A DNA stretch of 64,000 nucleotides from Synechococcales cyanobacterium bin31.maxbin.ball.101 (GCA_013298165.1 JAAFJU010000002.1:34986-98985), one strand, 5' to 3'. Shown: positions 31,318 to 40,782, counted from the first letter of the stretch. Made by a program: numbers and translations. Notes: generated by a model not told the origin, from the sequence alone.

Positions 31318-32565
31318 TTAGGGAGCCGATCCGGGCAGCGGCTGCTGCAAATCTCCAGGCTGCCGGGGCTGCTGCCGCTGAACCATCGCTTGCCGCTGCG
31401 CCGCCTGCACCGCCAGAGGCTCCAACTGCTGCGCGATCGCCGCCCGCTGCTCCACCTGCTGCGAACTCGACACCAACTTACTCAACCCATTAATCAAATT
31501 CCGCAAATTCTCCCGAATCTTCGGATCCCCCAACATATCGTCGAGATCCGTCGTCAGTTTTTGCGTATTTTGAAACGTCGCCCGCGCCGACTCCAACGTC
31601 TGCTGAAGCATCACCACATTACTCGGATCATTCAACGACTTCGAAGCATCGCGCAAATTCGCCGAAGCGATCGCCGCATTCGCCGACAACGCCTCCAAAT
31701 TTTGAATCAACTGTCCCCCCGCCACCCGATCGATCGCCGGACCCATCTTCAGCGCCGCCACCTTCAACGACGCACTGCTTTGATTCAGATTGTCCAGCGT
31801 CCCCACCAGCATCGATCGATTCTCATTCATCAGCCCACTGACCTGAGCGAGCGTCAGGTTCGCCGTATTTGAGGTCTGAGTCAACGATCGAGCCGTCCCC
31901 GAAAACTCCTGCATCGTCGCCACACTCGTCCCCGACACCGTCCGCAACTCCTGCCGACTCGTCTGCGCTAAGAGACCAAACTCCTTACTCACCTTGGCAA
32001 TCTCCGTCGCCGCCATCGTCGAACTCTTCGTCAAATCCGTCAAATTCTTCATAAACTCCGGACTGCTATAAGCCGCCGTAAACTTCATACTCTCCCGCAG
32101 CAGCGCCTCCGTACTCACCCCCACCTGACCATTAAACGCTTCTCCATTACAGACGATTGCCGCCCGGTCACAATTGCCATCCCGAGGCTTCGTCGTCGTC
32201 CCGATCGTTGCACTTCCCTGCGGAACAATATCTAAACTACTTGAACCTAAGAAACTCGACTGATTCACATTAAAAAGTGAATTCTGTGACATGCGTAAAT
32301 CCGAACGATCGATACGGGCTTTGACAACAACAACCCCTTCGTCCTCATTAAACTGGACCGATTTCACGGAGCCGACGATCGCACCGCTATATCTCACAGG
32401 CGAACCCTCCGACAACCCCGAAGCATCCTTAAACTTCACCACCACCTCATAACCCGGCTGCCCAAAGGCAAACCCCTTCAACCAAAGCGCCCCACCCAGC
32501 ATCGCCCCCAGGCCACCCAAAATAAACAGCCCCAACTTCCCCTCACGCCCTTGCCGACTCCCCAT
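31318..32565 (-). CDS. MlaD family lipid transport substrate-binding protein
   Basis: Membrane-anchored MCE-domain protein of a Mla/TGD-type phospholipid transporter. It has 415 residues from the ATG at 32565; AGGAG lies nine bases before it, so I reject the upstream ATG, whose extra residues come from an AAAATCC repeat. One anchor helix (LGLFILGGLGAMLGGALWL, ~residues 10-28) is followed by the MCE domain (YEVVVKFKDASGLSEGSPVR, GAIVGSVKSV). A long helical region rich in Asn, Ser and Gln follows, then a Gln/Pro-rich C-terminus. The ATPase partner lies 54 bases upstream on the same strand. The permease is not in the window. Confidence 0.9.
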   Translation of the reverse strand: MGSRQGREGKLGLFILGGLGAMLGGALWLKGFAFGQPGYEVVVKFKDASGLSEGSPVRYSGAIVGSVKSVQFNEDEGVVVVKARIDRSDLRMSQNSLFNVNQSSFLGSSSLDIVPQGSATIGTTTKPRDGNCDRAAIVCNGEAFNGQVGVSTEALLRESMKFTAAYSSPEFMKNLTDLTKSSTMAATEIAKVSKEFGLLAQTSRQELRTVSGTSVATMQEFSGTARSLTQTSNTANLTLAQVSGLMNENRSMLVGTLDNLNQSSASLKVAALKMGPAIDRVAGGQLIQNLEALSANAAIASANLRDASKSLNDPSNVVMLQQTLESARATFQNTQKLTTDLDDMLGDPKIRENLRNLINGLSKLVSSSQQVEQRAAIAQQLEPLAVQAAQRQAMVQRQQPRQPGDLQQPLPGSAP

Positions 32566-32586
32566 AACACTCACTCCTAAAAAGTC

Positions 32587-32634
32587 CCAAAATCCAAATA
32601 ATCCCAAAATCCAAAATCCCTAATCCAAAATCCG
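32587..32634. repeat. AAAATCC heptamer repeat array
   Basis: Five or six imperfect CCAAAAT/CCAAATA/CCCTAAT units between the two Mla genes. The array overlaps the last codons of the ATPase gene, whose C-terminal residues RILD are encoded by it. Confidence 0.75.
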
Positions 32635-33411
32635 AATCGGTCCCTTCACCTCCCCCGCAAAAAATTGCCGAACCAACCTATTCTCCGTCCTATCAATCTC
32701 CCCCACCGTCCCCTCCCACTGCACCTGCCCCTGGTATAGAAACAACACCCGCTCCGCCGTCCGCCGAATTGTACTCTCCTGATGCGTCACCATCACCGAA
32801 CTCCGCCCCTTCCCCGTCACCTCCCGCACCCGACAAACCAAATCCTCAATAATCGTCGAAGCGATCGGATCCAAGCCCGCCGTCGGTTCATCGTACAACA
32901 ACACATTGGGCGTATCCTGCGGGTTCTGGGGATTTTCCAAAATCGCCCGCGCAAAACTGACCCGCTTCCGCATCCCCCCCGACAACTCCGCCGGATACCG
33001 ATCGCCAATATTCGGCAACCCCACCGTCTTCAAACATTGATTCACCAACACCCGAATCTCCGCCTTCGGCAACGTCGAATGCTGGTATAGCAGAAACCCC
33101 ACATTTTCCTCCACCGTCAACGAATCAAACAGCGCCGCCTGCTGAAACACCATCCCAATCCCACTACTCGCCAAATTATCCTCCGCCAACCCCTGCCGCC
33201 GCTCCCCCTGCACCCAAATCTCCCCCTCATCCGGAGCCAACAACCCCGCAATAATTCGCAGCACCGTCGATTTCCCGGTCCCCGATGGCCCAATAATGGC
33301 GATCGCTTCTCCAGGATAGATTTTCAAATCAATCCCGTTCAACACAGTCTGTGTCCCAAACGTCTTCGATACACCTTTCAATTCCACCAGTGGTACTACA
33401 GAAGACATCAT
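32620..33411 (-). CDS. MlaF-like ABC transporter ATPase
   Basis: ATPase of the lipid-transport (Mla/TGD3) ABC system. It has 263 residues. Walker A is GPSGTGKST (residues ~39-47), the Q-loop is GMVFQQAALFDSLTVEENVGF, the signature is ELSGGMRKRVSFARAI, Walker B is VLLYDEPTAGLDP, and the switch His is in VMVTHQ. The Met-Arg signature SGGMRKR is typical of MlaF. It is co-directional with the MlaD gene. Confidence 0.93.
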   Translation of the reverse strand: MMSSVVPLVELKGVSKTFGTQTVLNGIDLKIYPGEAIAIIGPSGTGKSTVLRIIAGLLAPDEGEIWVQGERRQGLAEDNLASSGIGMVFQQAALFDSLTVEENVGFLLYQHSTLPKAEIRVLVNQCLKTVGLPNIGDRYPAELSGGMRKRVSFARAILENPQNPQDTPNVLLYDEPTAGLDPIASTIIEDLVCRVREVTGKGRSSVMVTHQESTIRRTAERVLFLYQGQVQWEGTVGEIDRTENRLVRQFFAGEVKGPIRILD

Positions 33412-33711
33412 TTATTTTTATGCGGTTATTTTTATACAGTGATGAATTTTAGAATCTAGTGTTTTCCTTAAGGGAATACTTACAGAAGCAAAAACCTGCG
33501 TTATTCTGCTCACTAACCCCAAGAAATTTAAACTGTAGGGTATTTTAGGCAATCGTGTTTTACCACACACTATTTAAGCGCTATCCAGTATTAAAGTTCA
33601 AGCCCAGTTCGCAGTCGAGATTTAAGCCTTTGAATCTCCCAGCTTGGGACCTCTAAGCTTTGGACCTTAAACCCCTGCCTTTTCTCCGGCTAATCAAAAC
33701 CACCACAACTT
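33412..33711. other. Divergent promoter region, mlaF / yvcK
   Basis: 300 bases between two divergent genes, AT-rich near 33412-33480. It presumably carries both promoters. I can identify no specific operator or RNA. Confidence 0.4.
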
Positions 33712-35121
33712 ATGACAACCCATCGTTCCCTTAGACAAGCTGTCCGCTCTGCCCGTCGTTTTCGATCGCGGCAAGCGGTGTCACCCCACTGGATGATGAT
33801 GCTTCCAAGCGGCGTTGGGAAATGGTTTAAATGGATGACGCCGGGACTGTCCATGAAGCGCTGGATGCTGATCAGTGCCGGGGGCGTCTTGATGATCTCA
33901 CTGGGGTTTGCAATTTGGGTCAAGTTGACGCCGATTTTTTATCTGACGCAGATGTCTAGCGATGTCATTGAGTTCGTCGCCCGCACCGTGCCCAACTACA
34001 TCAGTGGCCCGATCGTCATCCTCACGGGCATGGGCCTAGTCTGGTGGGGCCAGACGCGGACCTTTAACTCGATTACGGAGGTGCTCCTTCCAGATCAAGA
34101 TCAAGGCTTAGTGGACATGATCTGGGATCATCGACGGCTAAACCGAGGGCCTCGCATTGTCGTGATTGGCGGTGGGACGGGTTTGAGTACGATGCTGCGG
34201 GGGTTGAAAACCTTGACGACAAATTTAGTGGCGATCGTCACCGTGGCCGATGATGGCGGATCCTCCGGTCGTCTGCGTCGGGAAATCGGGGTGCTGCCAC
34301 CGGGGGATATTCGCAACTGTCTGGCCGCTCTAGCCGATGAAGAAAAACTGATCACAGAATTGTTTCAATATCGGTTCCAAGCGGGGGATGGACTCGTCGG
34401 CCATAGTTTTGGCAATCTCTTCTTGACGGCCTTGAGTGAGGTGAGCGGTGATCTAGAGCGTGCCGTGGAAGCGAGTTCTAAGGTTTTGGCGATCAAGGGT
34501 GAGGTATTCCCGGCGACCCTCAGCGATGTGCGGTTGTGGGCGGAGATGGAAGATGGTCGCCGCATTGAGGGTGAATCGCAAATTCCTCAAGCCAAAGGAA
34601 AAATTGTCAAAATGGGTTGCACCCCTGAAAACCCGCCTGCGCTGCCGAAAGCCATTCAAGCCATTCGGGATGCAGACTTCATCATCATCGGACCCGGTAG
34701 TCTCTACACCAGCATTGTTCCAAACCTCTTAGTGCCTGAAATCCGCGAAGCGATCGCCGCCACCCGCGTCCCCTGTGTCTACGTCTCCAACGTCATGACC
34801 CAGCCCGGAGAAACCGATGGCTACAGCGTCGCGGACCACATTGAAGCGATCGATGAAATCTGTGGCTTCCCGCTCTTTGATGCGGTGCTAGTCCAGCGTC
34901 GTCCACCGTCTGCTTCGTCCTTGGAGAACTATCTCAAAGAAGGATCCGAGCCTGTGCTGCTGGACACCGATCGCGTCACTGCCCTGGGTCGTCGAATCAT
35001 TCGTGCCGATGTGATGGAAGAAGACAGCGAAGGACTCGTGCGCCACAATCCCGATCGGCTGGCGAAAGTCCTGCTACGCTGGTATGCGGCCATGCGAACA
35101 GAGCAAAAATCCGCGCACTAG
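33712..35121 (+). CDS. yvcK: Gluconeogenesis factor YvcK (CofD-like)
   Basis: A member of the CofD-UPF0052 family needed for growth on gluconeogenic carbon and for cell shape in other bacteria. It has 469 residues. An N-terminal extension of about 145 residues has two membrane helices ([38 protein letters not shown]). The core starts at [16 protein letters not shown] with [20 protein letters not shown] and [23 protein letters not shown] and the [16 protein letters not shown] motif follow. The membrane extension is common in cyanobacterial members. tsaE follows 15 bases later. Confidence 0.92.
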   Translation: MTTHRSLRQAVRSARRFRSRQAVSPHWMMMLPSGVGKWFKWMTPGLSMKRWMLISAGGVLMISLGFAIWVKLTPIFYLTQMSSDVIEFVARTVPNYISGPIVILTGMGLVWWGQTRTFNSITEVLLPDQDQGLVDMIWDHRRLNRGPRIVVIGGGTGLSTMLRGLKTLTTNLVAIVTVADDGGSSGRLRREIGVLPPGDIRNCLAALADEEKLITELFQYRFQAGDGLVGHSFGNLFLTALSEVSGDLERAVEASSKVLAIKGEVFPATLSDVRLWAEMEDGRRIEGESQIPQAKGKIVKMGCTPENPPALPKAIQAIRDADFIIIGPGSLYTSIVPNLLVPEIREAIAATRVPCVYVSNVMTQPGETDGYSVADHIEAIDEICGFPLFDAVLVQRRPPSASSLENYLKEGSEPVLLDTDRVTALGRRIIRADVMEEDSEGLVRHNPDRLAKVLLRWYAAMRTEQKSAH

Positions 35122-35136
35122 CTCTAAATCCAAATC

Positions 35137-35625
35137 ATGATTCAAACCACAGGCGAACTGAATTTGCCCGATGCTCAAGCGACCCACGAGTTGGGTTGCT
35201 ATTTGGGTAAAACCTTAGCGGCTGGGACGGTTTTGTTGCTGACGGGAGAGTTGGGCGCAGGCAAAACGGCGCTGGTCCAAGGCATTGGTGAGGGATTAGG
35301 GATTCAGGACAGTCTGGAAAGTCCGACCTTTACCCTGCTGAACGAATATGACTCTGGCCGAGTTCCGCTCTATCACCTGGATCTCTACCGTCTCACACCC
35401 GCCGAAGTCACAGAACTCTACCTAGAAGGCTATTGGGATGGCACTGAAGCGCCCTTAGGCATCATGGCGATCGAATGGTGCGATCGGCTCCCCTACCGCC
35501 CCAAGACTTACCTCAGCCTAACGCTCACCCATACCAAAACAGGCCGTCACTTAGCCTGGGAAACGATCGGCAATCTCCCGTCAAACCCCTTCCCCCTTCC
35601 GGTTCCCCCTTTTCAAGGGGGCTAG
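35137..35625 (+). CDS. tsaE: tRNA threonylcarbamoyladenosine biosynthesis ATPase TsaE
   Basis: ATPase subunit of the complex (with TsaB and TsaD) that makes t6A37 in tRNAs reading ANN codons. It has 162 residues. The P-loop is LTGELGAGKTALVQGIG (residues ~33-49). It is followed by SPTFTLLNEYDSG with the essential Thr, YHLDLYRL, and the Trp-containing IEWCDRL. The last ~15 residues (SNPFPLPVPPFQGG) are encoded by a CCCCCTTTTCAAGGGGG hairpin repeat and are likely an unneeded tail. Confidence 0.93.
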   Translation: MIQTTGELNLPDAQATHELGCYLGKTLAAGTVLLLTGELGAGKTALVQGIGEGLGIQDSLESPTFTLLNEYDSGRVPLYHLDLYRLTPAEVTELYLEGYWDGTEAPLGIMAIEWCDRLPYRPKTYLSLTLTHTKTGRHLAWETIGNLPSNPFPLPVPPFQGG

Positions 35626-35632
35626 GGGGATC
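35605..35632. repeat. CCCCCTTTTCAAGGGGG repeat inside the end of tsaE
   Basis: A 7-bp GC-rich stem with a 3-base loop at 35605-35621, followed by GCTAGGGGG. It supplies the final codons and the stop of tsaE and may also terminate its transcript. The same sequence type is widely dispersed in cyanobacteria. Confidence 0.7.
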
Positions 35633-35659
35633 GGGACCTCAACCCTCACGATCGGCCTT

Positions 35660-36475
35660 TCAAACACTCTGCGTCACTCGTTTCCGTTCACCGACTGCGA
35701 CGGGCCGATCGATCGTCTTCGCTAAATAGCTGCCCACGCTGTACTGATCCAAATGCTGGAAAATCGCGATCGAAGGCGTCACGCGACAAGTAAAGAACTC
35801 CACCACGACTCGACCTTCCGGCAAAATCCGGACCTTGGGAGAGAGATCTTTCACGCCCTCAGTGCGCCATTGCCACTGTAATTGCTGCGGCACCGCATTA
35901 ATCACCTGATGCTTACTCCAGACGCCCCGCTTCCCCAAATACCCAAATTCATTGAGTTCCCGCCGCAAGAGCGAAACATAGACATAGGAACTCGCACTGC
36001 CATCGCCCTCGATCGCTAGATTGATATCCTTGAGCGCGCCCTGGGGAGTCGGAGGTTCTTGCTCTGTCCCCGCATCCTTCAGAGCGAGTTCTAGATTCGC
36101 GGTGGTACTCATGGCTTCTGGAATCGCCCAGGTCTTCCCAATGCCTTCTTCGCCTTGACGATACAGATAGGTGGCGAGACGATAGCCCGATCGCAACTGC
36201 AACCCCGGCAATTTCATGAAAGCGACCCCTGGATCCATGACGCTGACATACCATTGGCCACAGTTATTGGGCATGGGGATGCCTTGCTCCAGTCCCGATC
36301 CAACCCGAAACAAATCGCCTAAGTCCGCTAGGGAATCAGGCTCAGGCAGGAGATTAGGATCAGCCAGCAAGGCCGCTGTGAGCGGTCGATTTTCCGACTC
36401 TGGCAACACCAGAACGGTTTTGATGTATTGCCGAACCTTTTGTAAGGTGTCTAGCGGAATTCGTTGAGTAGACAT
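35660..36475 (-). CDS. Conserved hypothetical protein
   Basis: A 271-residue soluble protein with no signal peptide or membrane helix. I do not recognise the family. Features are an N-terminal helix (LDTLQKVRQYIKTVLVL), a Pro-rich LLPEPDSLADLGD stretch, and a central GSGLEQGIPMPNNCGQWYVS followed by LPGLQLRSGYRLATYLYRQG. The C-terminal beta-rich part runs VRILPEGRVVVEFFTCRVTP. It is transcribed alone and convergent with tsaE. ATG at 36475. Confidence 0.6.
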   Translation of the reverse strand: MSTQRIPLDTLQKVRQYIKTVLVLPESENRPLTAALLADPNLLPEPDSLADLGDLFRVGSGLEQGIPMPNNCGQWYVSVMDPGVAFMKLPGLQLRSGYRLATYLYRQGEEGIGKTWAIPEAMSTTANLELALKDAGTEQEPPTPQGALKDINLAIEGDGSASSYVYVSLLRRELNEFGYLGKRGVWSKHQVINAVPQQLQWQWRTEGVKDLSPKVRILPEGRVVVEFFTCRVTPSIAIFQHLDQYSVGSYLAKTIDRPVAVGERKRVTQSV

Positions 36476-36571
36476 GAGAATGCCGTATACATGCCAAGAC
36501 TAAGTTCCTTAACATGCCCATTTTTATTGCTGAAAGCACTCTGCCCTAGGGTAAGTTTGCGCTTCAGTCCA

Positions 36572-37324
36572 TTATTCTGAGGTCTCTGTTTCACTCGTCT
36601 CTTCACCCGAGCTGTCACTCTGCTCACGGCCATCCACCCAGTCGGGAATCAAGCGAGACAGTTCTAAATCGGTTAAAGAGTCCACAGCCCAGTTTGCGTT
36701 GCGTTGCATCATGTGGAAGGGGTAGCGATGGGCGACGCCGACGACGCCGATGCCTGCTGCTTTTGCGGCTCGAATGCCGGGAAAGGAGTCTTCGATCGCT
36801 AAAAAATTCTCCGGTTTTAACCCGAGTTCTGGAAACATCTCGTCCATTTTTTTCATGCCCAAGAGATAGCCATCCGGCTCAGGTTTGCTTTGGGCGACAT
36901 CTTCCGCTGAAACAATAAAGCAAAAAGCATCCGTCAAGTTCGATCGCTTCAAGATCAACTGAATTTCCGATCGCAACGCCCCGCTCACCACGGCTAACTT
37001 ACAGCCCGCTGCGGTCAAGGCTTGAATGGATTCCATCACACCGTCATAAATAGGCAGAGATTCCATCGCATTAATTTCGCGCTCGTAGGCCAAGGCTTTG
37101 CGTTGAATCATGGCATCGAGGGCTTGCGGGGTGAGTACCCGTTCCCGCAGATTGCAAAGGTCAATGAGTGCCGCCCGATCGGTCCGTCCCGGCGCGAACT
37201 GCTCCATTTCTTCTGACGTGAAGCGAAGATTTTCTTCTAGGAGAACTTCTAGCAGTAGTTTCTCATGGAGAGATTCGTCATCAATCACCACTCCATTGAA
37301 GTCAAAAAGTACGGCTTTGAGCAT
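36572..37324 (-). CDS. HAD-superfamily hydrolase, beta-phosphoglucomutase-like
   Basis: A 250-residue subfamily IA HAD enzyme. Motif I reads DFNGVVIDD (residues 8-16): the nucleophile Asp8 is present, but the usual Asp at +2 is Asn10. Motif II is AVVSGAL, motif III is the Lys in QSKPEPDGYL, and motif IV is IEDSFPGIRAAKAAG, all intact. The cap domain lies between residues 15 and 90. The Asn at +2 should weaken acid-base catalysis, so substrate and activity are open. The C-terminus is a Glu/Ser/Thr tail (SSGEETSETETSE). ATG at 37324. Confidence 0.85.
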   Translation of the reverse strand: MLKAVLFDFNGVVIDDESLHEKLLLEVLLEENLRFTSEEMEQFAPGRTDRAALIDLCNLRERVLTPQALDAMIQRKALAYEREINAMESLPIYDGVMESIQALTAAGCKLAVVSGALRSEIQLILKRSNLTDAFCFIVSAEDVAQSKPEPDGYLLGMKKMDEMFPELGLKPENFLAIEDSFPGIRAAKAAGIGVVGVAHRYPFHMMQRNANWAVDSLTDLELSRLIPDWVDGREQSDSSGEETSETETSE

Positions 37325-37375
37325 GATGATCTATTAACAAATATGTGAAAAGCTTACCACGCTAGCCCATCCCCA

Positions 37376-38245
37376 TTAGCCCATGACCCAAGGCTCTACG
37401 ATCGCCTCCACATCGGCAAACAGGGACTCTTCTGGATTTTGTGCGCGGATGCCTTTTACCCCTCGCGTCACCTGATGCACGAGCCAATGGTCCTGACTTT
37501 GCACCGCCCCAAACCCCGCAGCACCCAGCCATGCGTCGAGATTGCCTGCGGCATAGTCGCGAATAAACGGCTCTTCAAATATGTCGGTTAAGACGGGGGT
37601 TTGTCTCAGGACTTTTTGATTGCCGTCTAGAATGATGAGTTCTCCACCGACTCGCAGTAAACGGTAGGCTTCTTTTAAGACGAGTTCTGTCACGGCGGGG
37701 GGCATTTCATGGAAGAGAAGCCCGATCGCAATCAGGTCAAAGCTGTCACTTTGTAATCCTGTTGCTTCGGCTCTAGCTTGTCGCCAGTGGATCGTTTGGT
37801 GTTCGGCTTCGGATTTTAATTCGGCGATCGTCAGCATGTAGGGTGATAAATCAACACCGACCACCTCTGCGCCTAAAAATGCTTTTTTTAGCATCATTGT
37901 TAGGGTTCCAGTTCCACAGCCAAGATCAAGGATTCGTTCTGGAAATCCTTGTATGGCGTCAAGTAAACCCTGCCGGACCCAGGTTTCATTAGGAGGGAGG
38001 GCGTACTGGGTGATGGGATCGTAGGAGAGGGCGGCTTCTTTGCAGAGGTAGCCTTTTTCGATGCCGTGGAAGGACGATCGTTCGTAGTAGTGGGGATAGA
38101 CGACTTGAGGATTGGTCAAGCGAGGAATGGTGGTCTCCCAATCAATCTGCTGATCGAGCTGTCGCAAACTGTCGCGGTTGATCAAGATGTTTTCAACCAC
38201 GGGGGCTAAAAACCGTCCATAGAGACTCTCATTGCGTGCGCCCAT
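37376..38245 (-). CDS. Class I SAM-dependent methyltransferase
   Basis: 289 residues. The Rossmann methyltransferase motif I is ILDLGCGTGTLTMML, with motif II in VVGVDLSPYMLTIA, then FDLIAIGLLFHEMP, and the LLRVGGELIILDG strand. The acceptor is unknown. It ends 25 bases before the arsenosugar-type cluster begins on the same strand and may be cotranscribed after it. That makes a metalloid- or sugar-related substrate conceivable, but that is inference only. Confidence 0.85.
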   Translation of the reverse strand: MGARNESLYGRFLAPVVENILINRDSLRQLDQQIDWETTIPRLTNPQVVYPHYYERSSFHGIEKGYLCKEAALSYDPITQYALPPNETWVRQGLLDAIQGFPERILDLGCGTGTLTMMLKKAFLGAEVVGVDLSPYMLTIAELKSEAEHQTIHWRQARAEATGLQSDSFDLIAIGLLFHEMPPAVTELVLKEAYRLLRVGGELIILDGNQKVLRQTPVLTDIFEEPFIRDYAAGNLDAWLGAAGFGAVQSQDHWLVHQVTRGVKGIRAQNPEESLFADVEAIVEPWVMG

Positions 38246-38269
38246 CCTGCATCCTCAAGTAAGTTCTAA

Positions 38270-38989
38270 CTATTGTTTCTGAGTGTAACGCGATATTTTT
38301 GAATTGAGCGGTTTTAATCCTGATCGGTACCACTGTCTCAGCCGATCGGGATTAATCCCTAGGGCGTAGCCGATAATCATGACTTGATTAATCAGCGTGG
38401 TTTTGAAAACGCCTTGTTTTTCCCAGCGCCTTGCAGAGGTCGTGACAGCCGCAGGAACGATCGCAATCTTGCCGCATTTTGCCAACGATCGAATGAAGAC
38501 AAAATCCTCCATGATTGGTAGTTCAGGAAAGCCTCCAAACTCTCTAAATGTATTCGCCCTTAAAAAGATGGCCTGATCACCATAGGGCAATTGAAAGACG
38601 GTCGATCGAACCTTAACGCCCCACTCCACCCACCGCAGCGCCCAACCATTCCCTGCAATTTCCAAATTAAACGCCCCCGCGATCGGCGTTTGTTCTAGCG
38701 TATTGACAATCATTTGATCAAACCCCTTCGGCACCCTCGTATCCCCATGCAAAAACATCAAAACATCACCTGTCGCCACCGCCGCTCCTGCATTCATCTG
38801 CGCCGATCGGCCCGCCTCACAATGCACAATCCGAGCATCAAATTCGGCAACGATTTGAACTGTATTATCAACACTGCCCCCATCAGCCACAATGATTTCG
38901 ATCGGATGCGAAGCATTCTCAACCAAACAGGTTAATGTTTGTTCAATACAACCCGATTCATTCAACGTCGGAATCACAACAGAAATCAA
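38270..38989 (-). CDS. GT2 glycosyltransferase, TIGR04283-type (arsenosugar-associated)
   Basis: 239 residues of glycosyltransferase family 2. The N-terminal SVVIPTLNESGCIEQTLTCL is followed by EIIVADGGSVDNT and the DxD-like MFLHGDTRVP. GDQAIFLRANTFREFGGFPE fits the TIGR04283 subgroup found with arsenosugar genes. The start is a TTG at 38989 with GGAGG seven bases upstream; this ribosome binding site overlaps the stop of the preceding gene. It is the third gene of a tightly packed leftward operon. Confidence 0.87.
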   Translation of the reverse strand: MISVVIPTLNESGCIEQTLTCLVENASHPIEIIVADGGSVDNTVQIVAEFDARIVHCEAGRSAQMNAGAAVATGDVLMFLHGDTRVPKGFDQMIVNTLEQTPIAGAFNLEIAGNGWALRWVEWGVKVRSTVFQLPYGDQAIFLRANTFREFGGFPELPIMEDFVFIRSLAKCGKIAIVPAAVTTSARRWEKQGVFKTTLINQVMIIGYALGINPDRLRQWYRSGLKPLNSKISRYTQKQ

Positions 38990-38992
38990 AAT

Positions 38993-39637
38993 TCAACCTC
39001 CGGTCCCCCCAGAATTGGGGGTTAGGGGGCGGTTCGCCAGCGGAATCAAATCCCAAAAATCTGGCTTCAAATACCGCAAATCCTCAGGCCGATCGATATC
39101 TGGAAGCACTTCTAACAGTGAAGATGTAATTCCCAACCGATCGAGAATCTCCAACGAATCCCGCAGCACTGAATTGCTACTCCATTCAATACCACAAAAC
39201 AATTCTGGAATCTGTTTTCGCAAACCAATCAAATAATATCCTCCATCTGCAGCAGGTCCAAAGACTACTTCTGTTTGGTTCAATCGCTCAAACGCTTGGT
39301 CCACTAACGCCGAATCGATCGCAGGACAATCCGTACCGATCATCACAATCCGATCGCAGCCTTGATCAAATCCTGTAACAAAAGCGCGACTCATTCGATC
39401 GCCCAAGTCTCCATCGCCTTGATGAATATAATTAAAATCCCCCAACCAATCTCGCATCAAATGTTGATCTCCGCCTGCATAGCGAATTTCAGGCAGGGAT
39501 GATCGGACTTGCTCCACCGTATGCAATCCCAGCCGCCGATGCAAATCCGCCGCCCCCGCCGCCCCCAAAGCCGGAATCAAACGAGTCTTCGTCCGTCCCG
39601 GCTCCGGGTACTTTGTCATAACAATCAATCGTTTCAT
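38993..39637 (-). CDS. TIGR04282-type glycosyltransferase (arsenosugar-associated, DUF2064)
   Basis: 214 residues of the DUF2064/TIGR04282 nucleotidyl-/glycosyltransferase-like family. The N-terminal VMTKYPEPGRTKTRLIPALG is the family hallmark. MIGTDCPAIDSALVDQAF and FGPAADGGYYLIGL complete the active site. The ATG at 39637 overlaps the preceding TAA by one base (TAATG), so translation is coupled. The last residues, PLTPNSGGTGG, are encoded by the CCCCCAGAATTGGGGG dispersed repeat. Confidence 0.87.
   Translation of the reverse strand: MKRLIVMTKYPEPGRTKTRLIPALGAAGAADLHRRLGLHTVEQVRSSLPEIRYAGGDQHLMRDWLGDFNYIHQGDGDLGDRMSRAFVTGFDQGCDRIVMIGTDCPAIDSALVDQAFERLNQTEVVFGPAADGGYYLIGLRKQIPELFCGIEWSSNSVLRDSLEILDRLGITSSLLEVLPDIDRPEDLRYLKPDFWDLIPLANRPLTPNSGGTGG
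39002..39030. repeat. CCCCCAGAATTGGGGG repeat at the end of a coding region
   Basis: A dispersed palindromic element (CCCCCAGAATTGGGGG plus TTAGGGGGC) within the last codons of the TIGR04282 gene. Other copies lie at ~31279 and ~41598. Confidence 0.8.
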
Positions 39638-40782
39638 TAGCAACAAGCCTGCGGTGCGATCGTCACTCGATAGTCCAAGCCCTTCGTTTGCCTCGCATCG
39701 CGGAAACTATCCACGTCACAGCCAAACGGGTTTGCTTCGGCTTCCGGCACTTCCGCATAAGGCTCAATGCCAATTACAGAACTTGCGTACGGCCCGTTTG
39801 GATCGGTGTATAACCCAAAGGTTTTGGCGCAGACGGCCATGCGGGCACCGCGCACCAAGGTATGGCCGTCGTCGTCCTGGACCGATCGCCACGGCCCTTT
39901 ATAAATCACCGCCTGATGATGCTCTAAGCAAGGCCCTTGTTTGCCCTTGTACGCGCGCACAGTGAGCGATCGAAACTCCACGCCATCAATTACCTGCCAA
40001 GGCTCTTCCTGACGCGCTAGGATTTCGATCCCGTGAAACCCAGCGGCGGCGAACATTTCTAAAAACTCTGTCTCTAAAAAAGCCCCTGAAATACAGCCGC
40101 TCCATAGGTCAGGGTCATCCATAATCGCCTGCGTCGGCACTTCATCACAGACAATATCCGAAATTACCGCTCGTCCACCGCGTTTTAACACGCGGAAAAT
40201 CTCATTGAAAAGGGTTTGTTTATCTTCCGGTTTGACTAGATTTAAAACGCAATTAGACACCACGCAATCCACGGTTTCAGTCGCGATTAAGGGTTCCTCG
40301 CGACGGAGCCGATCGCACTCCCCTTCCAGTTCGACTATCTGTTGGATTGTTGTCACTGGATGCTGGACAATCCAATCATTTAAGCGATCGAGATCCAGTG
40401 CCAAATCCTGAATTTTTGCTCTGACAAATCGAGTGTTGTGATAGCCGACTTTTCCCGCAATCTCATCAATGTAACTTCGCGACAAATCCAGCATTGCATC
40501 ATTCATATCAACGCCGATCACCTGACCTGATTTGCCAACCTTTTGCGCGATGATATAGCAATTTTTTCCTGCCCCAGAACCCAAATCTACGACGACATCG
40601 CCTTCATTCACATAGCGCGTTGGGTCGCCGCAGCCGTAGTCTTTTTCGATAATTTCGTCCGGTAAGATCGTCAAATATCGCCCATCATAGCCATCCGTCG
40701 GACAGCACAATGCAGGCTGTGCAAACTTTGCGCCCTCCGCATACCGATCGCGCACGGCACTTTCCACATCAAAAGCAATCAT
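39637..40782 (-). CDS. arsM: ArsM-like arsenite methyltransferase of an arsenosugar-type cluster
   Basis: A 381-residue SAM-dependent methyltransferase related to ArsM, which methylates arsenite. Motif I is VVDLGSGAGKNCYIIAQKVG. Cys residues usable for As(III) are present (ALCCP near the N-terminus, VSNCVLN, SDIVCDEVP, SGCISGAF). The C-terminus ends QACC, as in arsenosugar-associated members. The ATG at 40782 is chosen because GGAG lies 12 bases before it. It heads an operon with the TIGR04282 and TIGR04283 genes. The radical-SAM enzyme ArsS often seen with them is not in the window. Confidence 0.87.
   Translation of the reverse strand: MIAFDVESAVRDRYAEGAKFAQPALCCPTDGYDGRYLTILPDEIIEKDYGCGDPTRYVNEGDVVVDLGSGAGKNCYIIAQKVGKSGQVIGVDMNDAMLDLSRSYIDEIAGKVGYHNTRFVRAKIQDLALDLDRLNDWIVQHPVTTIQQIVELEGECDRLRREEPLIATETVDCVVSNCVLNLVKPEDKQTLFNEIFRVLKRGGRAVISDIVCDEVPTQAIMDDPDLWSGCISGAFLETEFLEMFAAAGFHGIEILARQEEPWQVIDGVEFRSLTVRAYKGKQGPCLEHHQAVIYKGPWRSVQDDDGHTLVRGARMAVCAKTFGLYTDPNGPYASSVIGIEPYAEVPEAEANPFGCDVDSFRDARQTKGLDYRVTIAPQACC

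Noticed and set aside
30928..31872. Long plus-strand open frame of 314 codons
   Set aside because: It is the antisense of the CadD-like and MlaD genes plus a GC-rich gap; its Arg/Leu/His-rich product is a shadow of those genes.
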